This document shows positions 1 to 8,134 of a DNA stretch of 64,000 nt, one piece after another. The stretch is from the NCBI RefSeq assembly GCF_014198605.1, contig NZ_JACIHU010000002.1; one strand, 5' to 3'. Under the pieces are notes generated by a model. That model ran no database searches and was not told the DNA's origin. It worked only from the letters and a program-made list of their open reading frames with translations. Numbering within the stretch: the first letter of the stretch is position 1; every line of letters starts with the position of its first letter. Origin of the DNA: Rhizobium etli_C (GTDB lineage Bacteria; Pseudomonadota; Alphaproteobacteria; Rhizobiales; Rhizobiaceae). Made by a program: the position numbers and the translations under genes.

Positions 1-66
1 CCATCGGCCAACGCCCCTCATTCCCCAAAAAACCGCTTGCAATTCGCTATCGGTCGATTTAGCCTT

Positions 67-92
67 CAACCAGTTGCTATGAGCAACCAGTT
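67..92 (+). promoter_or_regulatory. Repeat pair upstream of the reductase gene, possible operator
   Basis: The nonamer CAACCAGTT occurs at 67-75 and again at 84-92, a 17-base period. Between them GTTGCT (73-78) and AGCAAC (82-87) form an inverted repeat. This sits 26 bases before the chosen start at 119. Reductases of this family are often neighbours of ArsR-type regulators, so an ArsR-type operator is possible. That is inference, because the upstream gene is outside the window. Confidence 0.35.
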
Positions 93-118
93 CTGATGTG
101 GTTGGAAGGAGGATGGAA

Positions 119-676
119 ATGAGAAAGCTTGTTGTCTGGAACCTGATGACGCTGGACGGGTATTTCGAGGGTACGAAACCGTGGGATATCGACTTCCACA
201 ACCTCGCCTGGGGGCCGGAGCTGCAGCGCCTGGCCGAGCAGTTCGGCGAAGAAGGCGATCTCCTGGTCTTCGGCCGCAAGACCTACGAGGGCATGGCTTC
301 CTATTGGCCGACCGCCGACGGCGAAGGCAAGATCAAGGCCTATATGAACGGCATCGCCAAGATCGCCGTATCCAGGACGATGACCGAGCCCGGCTGGAAC
401 AATGCTCGCATCGTCAGCGATCCGATCCCCGAACTGACGAAGCTGAAGCAGAAGGACGGCAAGACGATCTTCATCTTCGGCAGCGCCGAGCTTGCCGACA
501 GCCTGCTGAAAGCGGGTCTTATCGATGAAATCAGGGTCTGCGTGGTGCCCGTCATCCTCGGCGGCGGCAATCCGCTTTTCAAACCGGCCGACGCCCAGCT
601 GCCGCTGAAACTCATTGAATCCTCGACGACGCAAGGCGGCGCGGTGATCCTGCGCTATGAGCCGGTGAAGGTGTAG
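119..676 (+). CDS. Dihydrofolate reductase family protein (RibD C-terminal-like)
   Basis: This 185-residue protein has the RibD C-terminal / DHFR-like fold. The N-terminus reads MRKLVVWNLMTLDGYFEG, the usual opening with a TLDGY segment. It is followed by LVFGRKTYEGM, a mid-protein IFGSAEL nucleotide-site motif and VVPVILGGGNPLF near the C-terminus. The family reduces small substrates with NAD(P)H; the true substrate is unknown and it is unlikely to be the essential dihydrofolate reductase. I chose the ATG at 119 because AAGGAGG at 106-112 then lies six bases upstream; the GTG at 98 and ATG at 113 are badly spaced. It stands alone in the window. Confidence 0.85.
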   Translation: MRKLVVWNLMTLDGYFEGTKPWDIDFHNLAWGPELQRLAEQFGEEGDLLVFGRKTYEGMASYWPTADGEGKIKAYMNGIAKIAVSRTMTEPGWNNARIVSDPIPELTKLKQKDGKTIFIFGSAELADSLLKAGLIDEIRVCVVPVILGGGNPLFKPADAQLPLKLIESSTTQGGAVILRYEPVKV

Positions 677-714
677 CAGGCTGCGGGCCATGGCTGTGCG
701 ATGCCTGGGCAAAA

Positions 715-852
715 CCCTCCCCAACCCCTCCCCACAAGGGGGAGGGCTATGCGCGGCACCGTCCCACGACAAACATCAACGAGACGGTGAAGGGAATAAC
801 GTCGGCGCGGCATTCAAGCCCCTCCCCCTTGTGGGGAGGGGTTGGGGAGGGG
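715..852. repeat. Long GC-rich inverted repeat between genes
   Basis: The stretch 715-747 (runs of CCCTCCCC with a central CACAAGGGGG) is repeated in inverted orientation at 819-852. The pair could fold into a stem of about 33 bases with a 70-base loop. Arms of this kind recur elsewhere in the window (for example near 34.9 and 41.8 kb) and are typical intergenic palindromic elements of rhizobia. The 292-base gap between the flanking genes holds little else. Confidence 0.7.
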
Positions 853-968
853 TCGTGGCTCGGCCTCGGTCGACGGCGGCAGCCCTTTCCAAAAAACTTC
901 GTATTCGAGTAAAAACCGGTCTTTAACATTTACGAGTTAGTAATCTCTCGGAAACGAGAGGTTTTGTC

Positions 969-1550
969 ATGCGTACTCGTATCGTTCTGACCGCCGTGGG
1001 TCTCGCGCTCCTTGCCGGCTGCGCGACGGCGCCGAAGCAGACGAGAAACATCTGCGCCGTCTTCGACCAGCGCGAGGGGCTTTTTTCCAGCTGGCAGAGG
1101 GCTGCCGAACGGACGGAAAAGAAATACGGCGTGCCCGTGCCGATCCTGATGGCGACGATGTACACCGAATCCGGCTTCCAGCCCTATGCGCGGCCACCGC
1201 GCACCAAGCTCTTCGGCTTCATTCCCTGGACCCGGCCATCGACCGCCTACGGCTATTCGCAGGCGCTCGACGGAACGTGGGATCACTATCAGTCGCAGAC
1301 CGGGAACTGGGCGGCGCGGCGCACGAACTTCACCGATGCGATCGATTTCATCGGCTGGTATCATTACCAGAACAGCGTGGAGACCGGCATTCCGCTGAAC
1401 GACGCCTATAATCTCTATCTCGCCTATTATTCCGGTCCGACGGGATATAAGCGCGGCGACTGGCGCTCGAACGGGCAGTTGCAGCAGACGGCGCAGAAGT
1501 TCGCGCGGATGGCGGGGACGTATCAGCAGCAGTTGCAGGGGTGTGATTGA
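969..1550 (+). CDS. Lytic transglycosylase (SLT-fold) lipoprotein
   Basis: The 193-residue product begins with a lipoprotein signal: a basic start (MRTR), a hydrophobic core and the lipobox LAGC with the lipidated Cys at about residue 18. The body matches the SLT lysozyme-like fold, with a YTESGF segment carrying the likely catalytic Glu (around residue 67), then AYGYSQ and a YYSGP segment near the C-terminus. Such enzymes cleave peptidoglycan between MurNAc and GlcNAc, here probably at the inner face of the outer membrane. It is monocistronic and converges on pdeM. Confidence 0.82.
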   Translation: MRTRIVLTAVGLALLAGCATAPKQTRNICAVFDQREGLFSSWQRAAERTEKKYGVPVPILMATMYTESGFQPYARPPRTKLFGFIPWTRPSTAYGYSQALDGTWDHYQSQTGNWAARRTNFTDAIDFIGWYHYQNSVETGIPLNDAYNLYLAYYSGPTGYKRGDWRSNGQLQQTAQKFARMAGTYQQQLQGCD

Positions 1551-1596
1551 TATAATTTGACGGCCTGCAGTGGCCGCCCTATCCGAATGGCAATCG

Positions 1597-2322
1597 CTAC
1601 CCCCGCAAATTCCCATACCTGACGGAATATATCCGGTCCCGCCCCAACAGATGCGCCACCAGCGCCGCCCTGTCGAACAGGCCCTTCATCGCCTGATGGC
1701 CGAGATCCAAGCCGCCGCTCATGACGCCGAAGGCGGGCATCAGCAGGCGGGCGCCGTCGGTGGCAAAACACGGGCGGCGGACGGATCTGTCGCGGCGGCG
1801 CACGGTCGCCGAGGGGTGCAGGTGGCCGGCGATTTCGCCGCCCTGCAGGCCGTCTTTCGGCTCATGACGGAAGGTCAGGCCGGCATAATGCATCTCGTCG
1901 GTGCAAGCGCCGGGCAGATCGACGACGCCATCGGGGTCGTGATTGCCGTTGATCCAGATCCATTCGCGACCGCGCGCCATGGCGACGATCAGCGCGCGAA
2001 AGTTCTCCGGCAGATGCGCGGAGCCGACGCGGTCGTGGAAATTGTCGCCGAGCGAGACGACGAGCTTCGGATCATAGCGCGAGATGACGGCGGCCAGCAC
2101 GGTCAGGGTCGCCAGCGTATCGTAAGGCGGCAGCATCATGCCACGGCGGGCGAAGGCCGCACCCTTTTCCAGATGCAGGTCGGAGACGACGAGCAGGCCG
2201 GCATCCGGCAGATAGAGGGCGCCGAGCGGATCGCAGACGGCGGCAATGCCGTGGATCGACGTCTCGACGGCCGGTACTGCGGCCAGTGCCGATATGTCGC
2301 GCGCGAGCGCCAGGCGGTTCAT
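1597..2322 (-). CDS. pdeM: Ligase-associated DNA damage response endonuclease PdeM
   Basis: This is a calcineurin-like metallophosphoesterase of about 241 residues. All metal-binding blocks are visible: SDLH at 47-50, GDNFHD at 92-97, GNHD at 126-129 and GHLHP at 166-170. The PdeM family is a DNA nuclease usually encoded with an Lhr-like helicase and an ATP-dependent ligase. Here only the helicase is adjacent, ending at 2348. The reading frame opens at a TTG at 2340, but I prefer the ATG at 2322 (MNRLALARD); neither has a strong ribosome site, and coupling to the upstream gene is likely. Confidence 0.88.
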   Translation of the reverse strand: MNRLALARDISALAAVPAVETSIHGIAAVCDPLGALYLPDAGLLVVSDLHLEKGAAFARRGMMLPPYDTLATLTVLAAVISRYDPKLVVSLGDNFHDRVGSAHLPENFRALIVAMARGREWIWINGNHDPDGVVDLPGACTDEMHYAGLTFRHEPKDGLQGGEIAGHLHPSATVRRRDRSVRRPCFATDGARLLMPAFGVMSGGLDLGHQAMKGLFDRAALVAHLLGRDRIYSVRYGNLRG

Positions 2323-2347
2323 CACGGTCGTTATTCCCAAACAGGTC

Positions 2348-4858
2348 TCAGGCCATCGCTTCGGCGATCAGATCGTCCGCCGCTTCGGCGAGCAATGCGT
2401 CATGGGCCCCGCCCGGCACCGCTTCGCGTCCGATCTCCAGCATCACCGGCACGGCGAGCGGGGAAATATGGTCGAGCGGGCGATGGGTGATATGGCCCCT
2501 GATTCGCATCAGCATATCGCCAAGTCGGCTGATATCCAAAAGTCCGGTCGCCGCATCCTGCCGCGTCGCCTGCAAGAGGATGTGATCCGGCTCGTGGCTG
2601 CGCAGCACGTCATAGATCAGATCGGCGGAGACCGTGATCTGGCGGCCGCTCTTTTCCTTGCCGGGATGGCGGCGCTCGATCAAGCCTGCAATCACGGCGC
2701 AATTGCGGAAGGTGCGCTTCAACAGGAAGGATTCGTTGAGCCAGGCTTCGAGATCGTCGCCCAACATGTCCGCGTCGAAGAGGTCGGAGAGGCTGAGTCG
2801 GCCGTTGCCGATCATCAGGCCCATATCCTCCAGCCCCCAGATGGCGAGAGAATAATCGGTGGCGACGAAGCCGAGCGGCTTGGCGCCGGCCCGGTCCAGC
2901 CGGCGCGTCAGCAGCATGCCGAGCGTCTGATGGGCGAGACGGCCCTCGAAGGGATAAGCGACCATATAGAAGCGGCTGCCGCGCGGGAAAGTTTCGATCA
3001 GGAACTCGTCGCGCTTCGGCAGCATCGATTTGTCGGTCTGCAGGGACAGCCAGTCGCGGACCTGATCCGGCAAATGGCGCCAGCGGTCGGGATCGGCGAT
3101 CATCGCCCGCACCTGCTCGGCCAAATAGGTCGACAGCGGAAACTTGCCGCCATTATAGGAGGGGATCTTCGCATCGAGCGAGAAGGCCTGCGACGCCAGG
3201 CATTCGTTTTCGCGGATGCCTTCGAAGCGCAGCACCTTGCCGGAAAAGATGAAGGTATCGCCCTGAGACAATTGCTCGAGGAAATATTCCTCGACCTTGC
3301 CGAGCGTGGCGCCGCCGCGGCCGATCCGGCCGCCCTCGCCGCGCTTGACCATGCGGATGTTCAGCATCGGGCTTTCGACGATGGTGCCGAGGTTAAGGCG
3401 ATATTGCTGGGCGACGGCAGGATTGGAGACGCGCCAGCGTCCCTCCTTGGTCTTGCGGATGCGGGCGTAACGCTCATAGGTTCTCAGTGCATAACCGCCG
3501 GTCGCGACGAAATCGACGACGCGTTCGAAGTTTTCCCAGCTGAGATCGGCATAGGGCGAGGCGCTGGTGATCTCGTCATAGAGTTCCAGCATGTCGAAGG
3601 GTTCGGCGCAGGCCATGCCGAGCACGTGCTGGGCAAGCACGTCGAGCGCGCCGCGGCCGACCGGCGGCGTGTCCTGAGCGCCGAGATAATTGGCGTCGAG
3701 CGCCGCCTGGCATTCCATGACCTCGAAACGGTTGGCGGGCACGAGGATCGCCTTCGAGGGCTCGTCCATGCGGTGATTGGCGCGGCCGATGCGCTGGGCA
3801 AGACGCGAGGCGCCCTTCGGCGCGCCGACATGGATGACGAGATCGACATCGCCCCAGTCGATGCCGAGATCGAGCGTCGAAGTGGCGACGACGGCGCGCA
3901 GCCGGTTTTCGGCCATTGCCGCCTCGACCTTGCGGCGCTGGGCGACATCGAGCGAACCGTGGTGGAGGGCGATCGGCAGGTTGTCGTCATTGATCGTCCA
4001 GAGTTCCTGGAAGAGCATTTCGGCCTGGCTGCGGGTATTGACGAAGAGCAGGGTCGTCTGGTGGTCGAGGAGCTGCCTGTAGACATCGGGAATGGCATAT
4101 TTGGCGGAATGGCCGGCCCAAGGAATGCGCTCTTCGGTCGACAAGATCGAAATATCCGGCTTGGCGCCGCCTTCGACGACGACGAGGCCGGCATGATGCT
4201 CCCTGCCCTCTTCCTGGGCGACCAGCCATTTCTGCAGATCCATCGGCTCGGCGACGGTCGCCGACAGGCCGATAGTCTTGAGGCCTGGGGCAAGGCGGCG
4301 CAGACGGGCAAGGCCGAGCGACAGCATATGGCCGCGCTTGGAGGTGACGAGCGAATGCAATTCGTCGAGCACCACATATTTCAGGTCCTTGAAGAAACGC
4401 TCGGCCTCGCGGTTGGCCAGAAGCAGGGCGACTTGTTCGGGCGTCGTCAGCAGAATATCCGGCGGATTGAGCTTCTGGCGCTGGCGCTTGGCGTTCGGCG
4501 TATCGCCGGTGCGGTTTTCGACGGTGACCGTCAGGCCCATCTCCGCGACCGGCTTCATCAGATTACGCTCGATGTCGATCGCCAGCGCCTTCAGCGGCGA
4601 GACATAGAGCGTATGGATGCCGGTGAAGGCGGAGCCCGGCGGAATCTTGCCGCGACGGGTGAGATCGGTAAGCGACGGCAGAAAACCGGCGAGCGTCTTG
4701 CCGGCGCCGGTGGGGGCGATCAGCAGCGTGCTTTCGCCGGCCTCGGCGCGGGCAAGCAGTTCCAGCTGATGGGCGCGCGGGCGCCAGCCCTTTTCCGCAA
4801 ACCAGCGGGTAAAGGCGGCAGGAAGCAGGGCGCGGGCTTCGGAATCGATCTGGTCCAC
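2348..4858 (-). CDS. Ligase-associated DNA damage response DEXH-box helicase (Lhr-like)
   Basis: This 836-residue superfamily 2 helicase has Walker A APTGAGKT at 48-55, motif II DELH at 165-168, an SAT motif shortly after, and a QRIGRANHR motif VI in the second RecA domain. The rest is the Lhr-core winged-helix and C-terminal region. The length fits the ligase-associated subfamily (about 800-850), not the 1500-residue full Lhr. It is expected to unwind DNA or RNA:DNA ahead of PdeM nicking. The start is GTG at 4858 with no clear Shine-Dalgarno; pdeM follows after a short gap, so the two form an operon. No ATP-dependent ligase gene is beside them. Confidence 0.9.
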   Translation of the reverse strand: MDQIDSEARALLPAAFTRWFAEKGWRPRAHQLELLARAEAGESTLLIAPTGAGKTLAGFLPSLTDLTRRGKIPPGSAFTGIHTLYVSPLKALAIDIERNLMKPVAEMGLTVTVENRTGDTPNAKRQRQKLNPPDILLTTPEQVALLLANREAERFFKDLKYVVLDELHSLVTSKRGHMLSLGLARLRRLAPGLKTIGLSATVAEPMDLQKWLVAQEEGREHHAGLVVVEGGAKPDISILSTEERIPWAGHSAKYAIPDVYRQLLDHQTTLLFVNTRSQAEMLFQELWTINDDNLPIALHHGSLDVAQRRKVEAAMAENRLRAVVATSTLDLGIDWGDVDLVIHVGAPKGASRLAQRIGRANHRMDEPSKAILVPANRFEVMECQAALDANYLGAQDTPPVGRGALDVLAQHVLGMACAEPFDMLELYDEITSASPYADLSWENFERVVDFVATGGYALRTYERYARIRKTKEGRWRVSNPAVAQQYRLNLGTIVESPMLNIRMVKRGEGGRIGRGGATLGKVEEYFLEQLSQGDTFIFSGKVLRFEGIRENECLASQAFSLDAKIPSYNGGKFPLSTYLAEQVRAMIADPDRWRHLPDQVRDWLSLQTDKSMLPKRDEFLIETFPRGSRFYMVAYPFEGRLAHQTLGMLLTRRLDRAGAKPLGFVATDYSLAIWGLEDMGLMIGNGRLSLSDLFDADMLGDDLEAWLNESFLLKRTFRNCAVIAGLIERRHPGKEKSGRQITVSADLIYDVLRSHEPDHILLQATRQDAATGLLDISRLGDMLMRIRGHITHRPLDHISPLAVPVMLEIGREAVPGGAHDALLAEAADDLIAEAMA

Positions 4859-4906
4859 ATCCCGAAGGTAGTGAAAAACGGGCGAAAAAGAAGGGCGGCC
4901 GATCGC

Positions 4907-5539
4907 TCACATCGCGATATAGCGGTCCTTGCGATGATTGACGGCGAGGGTGAGATTGAGCACGACCGCGCCGAGCACCGAACAGGCGATGATGAAGGGG
5001 CTGGCGACCAGGAAGGAGAGCGCTAGCACGATGCCGTCGAAGCCGAGCTGGACGAGGCCGGCGCGCCAGCCGAAGCGATCCTGGATATAGAGGGCGAGGA
5101 TGCCGATGCCGCCGAGACTGGCGCGATGGCGGAAGAGCGCCAGCATGCCGGCAGCGATGACAAGGCCTCCGAAGAGCGCCCCGGCGACCGGATGGACATG
5201 TGTCACGCCGATGAAGGCGGGCACGAATTCCGACAGGATCGAGGTCAGACCGATCGCAACGAAGGTCTTGATGGTGAAGGCTGGGCCCATGCGGCGGAAG
5301 GCAAGGTAATAGAAGGGCAGGTTCACCGCAAAGAAGCAGAGGCCGAAGCTTATTCCAGTCGCGTAATGGGCAAGGAAGGCGAGGCCCGCGGTGCCACCGG
5401 CGAGCAGCCCGGCACCGGAGAGCAGTGTGACGCCGAGCACGGCGAGCATGCTGCCGGCGACGATGCCCTGCGCGTCGTCGAACCGCGAGTGGCGGTCGGC
5501 GCTGGAATTCAGAAGGCCTGCGAAGGCGTTGGATGCCAT
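4907..5539 (-). CDS. YitT-type multi-pass membrane protein (copy 1)
   Basis: The 210-residue protein has about six hydrophobic segments and the YitT-family pattern LLAGGTAGLAFLAHY followed by FFAVNLPFYYLAF. A later RHRASLGGIGILALYIQ segment is shared almost exactly with the second copy at 7290-7925. The family sits in the inner membrane; its transport substrate is not established. Start ATG 5539 has AGGGGA five bases upstream. It lies divergent to the Rrf2 gene, with an operator-bearing promoter region of about 130 bases between them, so it may belong to the same regulatory unit. Confidence 0.8.
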   Translation of the reverse strand: MASNAFAGLLNSSADRHSRFDDAQGIVAGSMLAVLGVTLLSGAGLLAGGTAGLAFLAHYATGISFGLCFFAVNLPFYYLAFRRMGPAFTIKTFVAIGLTSILSEFVPAFIGVTHVHPVAGALFGGLVIAAGMLALFRHRASLGGIGILALYIQDRFGWRAGLVQLGFDGIVLALSFLVASPFIIACSVLGAVVLNLTLAVNHRKDRYIAM

Positions 5540-5614
5540 GATGTTCCCCTGTCGGATTTTTCCGTTCTATCCGCCGGCACAATAAAGACAAGCGGCAAGC
5601 GGCAAGGGCGGTTC

Positions 5615-5654
5615 TTGACAGCGGCGACAATCGTGGATATCTTTTATCCATGAT
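5615..5654 (+). promoter_or_regulatory. Promoter with palindromic operator for the Rrf2 gene
   Basis: A consensus -35 TTGACA lies at 5615-5620 and TATCTT at 5638-5643 serves as -10, with 17 bases between. A palindrome, ATCGTGGATA (5630-5639), five bases, TATCCATGAT (5645-5654), covers the -10; its arms match at 9 of 10 positions. AAGGAG at 5656-5661 then leads to the ATG at 5670. An operator over the -10 is the usual layout for autorepression by Rrf2 proteins. Confidence 0.75.
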
Positions 5655-5669
5655 TAAGGAGTTGCCGGC

Positions 5670-6170
5670 ATGAAAATGAGCGACGGCGTCGAACAGGCCA
5701 TTCACAGCGTTGCGATGCTTTCCGGCCTCTCCGAAGGCGGCGTGCTGTCGGCCGCGGCACTGGCGGAATTCCACGGCGTATCGACGAGCTATCTGTTGAA
5801 ACATCTGCAGGCTCTCTCGGGTGCCGGCATCCTCGACACCGTGCCGGGCCCGCGGGGCGGATATAAACTAGCAAAGCCGCCGGAAGAGATTTCGCTGCTC
5901 GACATCCTGCTCGCCGTCGAGGGGCCGGCGCCGGCTTTCAGCTGCGCCGAAATCCGCCAGCGCGGGCCGAACCCGGTTTCCGACCGCTTCTTCGCCAAGC
6001 CCTGCGCCATCAGCGCGGCGATGCTGAGAGCCGAACGGGTCTACCGGGCCGAACTCGCCAAGACCAGCATTGCCGATCTCGGCATCGAATTGAATGCCCT
6101 CGACGACGGATCGATCGCAGCCCGCGGCTGCGCCTTCCTCGAAATCCACGAACGCAAGACGGCTCGCTGA
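5670..6170 (+). CDS. Rrf2 family transcriptional regulator
   Basis: This 166-residue Rrf2 protein has an N-terminal winged helix with LAEFHGVSTSYLLKHLQALS as recognition region and the wing GPRGGYKLA. Cysteines at about 92, 112 and 154 are spaced unlike the tight Cys triad that holds the Fe-S cluster in IscR, so it may be a cluster-free or redox-thiol sensor. It is followed after 21 bases by an AhpD-like gene, giving a two-gene operon. A palindrome overlapping its own promoter (5630-5654) suggests autoregulation, possibly also of the divergent YitT gene. Confidence 0.9.
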   Translation: MKMSDGVEQAIHSVAMLSGLSEGGVLSAAALAEFHGVSTSYLLKHLQALSGAGILDTVPGPRGGYKLAKPPEEISLLDILLAVEGPAPAFSCAEIRQRGPNPVSDRFFAKPCAISAAMLRAERVYRAELAKTSIADLGIELNALDDGSIAARGCAFLEIHERKTAR

Positions 6171-6191
6171 GCCCTATCAAAGGAGAAAGAC

Positions 6192-6653
6192 ATGCAACCG
6201 CGTTTCAACTTCGCCAAAGCCGCTCCCGATGCGTACAAGGCGGTCGCCGCACTCGAACAATATGTCCAGACCTCTGGCCTGGAGCGCCGCTTCATCCACC
6301 TGATCAAGCTGCGCGCCTCGCAGATCAACGGCTGCGCCTATTGCGTCGACATGCATGTGAAGGAAGCCCGCCACGACGGGCTCAGCGAGCAATGGATCAA
6401 CCTCATGTGCGTCTGGCGGGAATCGCCGGTCTATGACGCGCGCGAACGCGCCCTGCTCGGCTGGGTCGACGCCGTCACCAACATCGCCAAAACAGGCGCG
6501 CCGGATACCGACTACGAGACGTTGAAGGCGCATTTCTCCGAAGAGGAGATGACGAAAATCACCGTGACGATCGGGGCGATCAATGTCTGGAACCGGCTTG
6601 CCGTCGGCTTCCGCTCGCAGCATCCGCTCGATGCGGTGACAAAGGCGGCTTGA
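6192..6653 (+). CDS. AhpD-like / carboxymuconolactone decarboxylase family protein
   Basis: The 153-residue product carries the AhpD-type redox motif CAYC at 48-51 with His at 55 (CAYCVDMH), which is the family's peroxidase/disulfide-reductase centre. It probably works as a small cytoplasmic thiol peroxidase or disulfide reductase. It is co-transcribed with the Rrf2 regulator (gap 21 bases, AGGAGA before the ATG), a very common pairing in proteobacteria, so oxidative or electrophile stress is the likely signal. That link is inferred from context. Confidence 0.88.
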   Translation: MQPRFNFAKAAPDAYKAVAALEQYVQTSGLERRFIHLIKLRASQINGCAYCVDMHVKEARHDGLSEQWINLMCVWRESPVYDARERALLGWVDAVTNIAKTGAPDTDYETLKAHFSEEEMTKITVTIGAINVWNRLAVGFRSQHPLDAVTKAA

Positions 6654-6785
6654 GGCCGGTACCACGGGGTTGAGACCGATGCCTCAACCCGGGTAAACCT
6701 GGGGGCCACACGGCACCGCATTAAACCAGGAAGCGCGACGTCTCATTCGCTGCATCAACGGCGAGTGTGGCAAAACAGCCCCCAA

Positions 6786-6880
6786 TCTCCGTCATCCCAG
6801 GCCTTAAGCCTGGGATCCATGGCCCCGCTGTGGGGGCGGCGTGGATCCTCGGATCAAGCCCGAGGATGACGGAGTGGGGG
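6786..6880. repeat. Intergenic palindromic repeat
   Basis: Two nested inverted repeats are visible: CCCAGGCCTTAAGCCTGGG (about 6796-6814), and TCCGTCATCC matched by GGATGACGGA at the outer ends, with TCCTCGGATCAAGCCCGAGGA inside. The same type of element (CGTC-TCGGGCTTGA) recurs near 30.3 kb. It occupies much of the 370-base gap between 6654 and 7024; I see no gene there. Confidence 0.65.
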
Positions 6881-6990
6881 TGATTTCTGGAGCAAGAACA
6901 GCGAGGAATTGGGGCGCGGCTGCGATTTTGACGTGAGCTTCTCAACTCAATCATCTGCCCTACGGGCGCCCTTATGATCGCATCCAGCAA

Positions 6991-7019
6991 CCGACCCGAA
7001 AATCTCGGGTCGGTTGTTT
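6991..7019 (+). terminator. Probable intrinsic terminator, possibly bidirectional
   Basis: CCGACCCGA (6991-6999) and TCGGGTCGG (7005-7013) form a 9-base-pair stem with a five-base loop, followed on the plus strand by TTGTTT. It lies just after the stop of the small minus-strand gene and may also end plus-strand transcripts from the AhpD-like gene. Confidence 0.65.
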
Positions 7020-7024
7020 ATCCG

Positions 7025-7192
7025 TTACGCGCGACCAGTCGTGGCCCGTGCAGCAATGGCGTCAAACCCATCGCCCGAGAGGTCGATGCTGTTGAGCAGA
7101 TCGCGGACGACTTTCGATATTTCCTCTGCGGAAGCGCCCTTGGCGTATTCTTCCTGCATGCGGCGTCTCACAAGTTTTTCCAAATCTGACAT
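7025..7192 (-). CDS. Small hypothetical protein, 55 residues
   Basis: A short open frame starts at ATG 7192 with GAGGTG well placed upstream and ends at TAA 7025, directly against a stem-loop terminator. The product begins MSDLEKLVRRRMQEEYAKG and contains EEISKVVRDLLNSIDLSG. It is charged, mostly helical in appearance, soluble and without a signal peptide. Its codon use looks like neighbouring genes and the ribosome site is good. I do not recognise a family. The terminator and start signals argue for a real small gene. Confidence 0.65.
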   Translation of the reverse strand: MSDLEKLVRRRMQEEYAKGASAEEISKVVRDLLNSIDLSGDGFDAIAARATTGRA

Positions 7193-7289
7193 AGTTCACC
7201 TCATCAAATCCGGCGCGGGAGAAGTGTCGCGCCGGGGCCGATGACAGGCAAGTTACGTTTTGTTTAGAATGGCTTACCGATTTGTAATG

Positions 7290-7925
7290 TCAGAGGGCGA
7301 TGTAGCGGTCGGCGCGGTGGTTGATGGCGACGAAGAGGTTGAGAACCAGGGCGCCGAGGACGGAATAGAAGACCACCGGCGGCGTGGTGACGAAGAAGGC
7401 GGCGGCCAGCACGCACAAGTCGATGCCAAGCTGGACGAGGCCGGCGCGGATGCCGAAACGCTCCTGGAGATAGACCCCGAGTATGCCGACGCCGCCGAGG
7501 CTGGCGCGGTGGCGATAGAGCGCCAGCGCGCCGAAGCCGAGCAGCAAGCCGCCGAGAAGGGCCGCCCAGGCCGGATGGATGCTCGAAATGGAAAAGAGGC
7601 GCGACTGCAGATCTGACATCACCGAGGTCAGGCCGATGGCGATGAAGGTCTTGAGCGTGAAGGCCATGCCGAGACGCTTCCACGAGAGATAGAAGAACGG
7701 CAGGTTGAGCAGGAAGAAGGCGAGGCCGAAATTGACGCCGAAAGCGTAATGCAGAAGGAAGGCGACGCCGGCCGTGCTGCCGGTGAGAAGGCCGGCGCTG
7801 GCAAGCACGTAAAGGCCGAGCGCGGCGACGAGACTGCCGGAGAAGATGCCCTGCACGTCTTCGATCGGAGAGTGACGCGCAGCACTCGTATTCCAGAGGC
7901 CGAGGGCATTGATGAGCTGTGTCAT
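7290..7925 (-). CDS. YitT-type multi-pass membrane protein (copy 2)
   Basis: The 211-residue protein is a paralogue of the one at 4907-5539. Both share LTGSTAGVAFLLHY-like and LLNLPFFYLSW-like segments, the RHRASLGGVGIL block and an NHRADRYIA-type C-terminus. About six membrane segments are visible. I start it at ATG 7925 (MTQLINALGLWN) because GGAGA lies eight bases upstream; an in-frame upstream codon at 7964 has no support. Function is unknown beyond inner-membrane transport-like topology. The upstream 200 bases hold a CCGAGCGCTCGG palindrome near 8010 but no clear promoter. Confidence 0.8.
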   Translation of the reverse strand: MTQLINALGLWNTSAARHSPIEDVQGIFSGSLVAALGLYVLASAGLLTGSTAGVAFLLHYAFGVNFGLAFFLLNLPFFYLSWKRLGMAFTLKTFIAIGLTSVMSDLQSRLFSISSIHPAWAALLGGLLLGFGALALYRHRASLGGVGILGVYLQERFGIRAGLVQLGIDLCVLAAAFFVTTPPVVFYSVLGALVLNLFVAINHRADRYIAL

Positions 7926-8134
7926 GTCGCCAGTCTCCAACAGCAGACGTGTTCGTGAGCACATCCGGAGAAATCCGGACGCGGTGGATTTTTGATTGTG
8001 AAATGAGCCGAGCGCTCGGCGTCTGATCGCCGTGCGCTCTTCGGATACCCTTGCAATATCAGGCTTCCCGGCGTCCGATCAAGCGAAATAGGTAAGCAAT
8101 GCTGTCCTATTAAAAAATCGCAAGAAACATTCGC

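Noticed and set aside
690..926. Short plus-strand frame in the first intergenic repeat
   Set aside because: The translation is produced by the palindromic repeat (PNPSPQGGG type). No ribosome site and no homologous pattern.
2246..5026. Very long plus-strand open frame (926 codons)
   Set aside because: It runs antisense to the helicase gene, whose motifs are intact. The translation is Arg/Ala/Gly/Asp-rich without any domain and has no start signals. It is a high-GC shadow.
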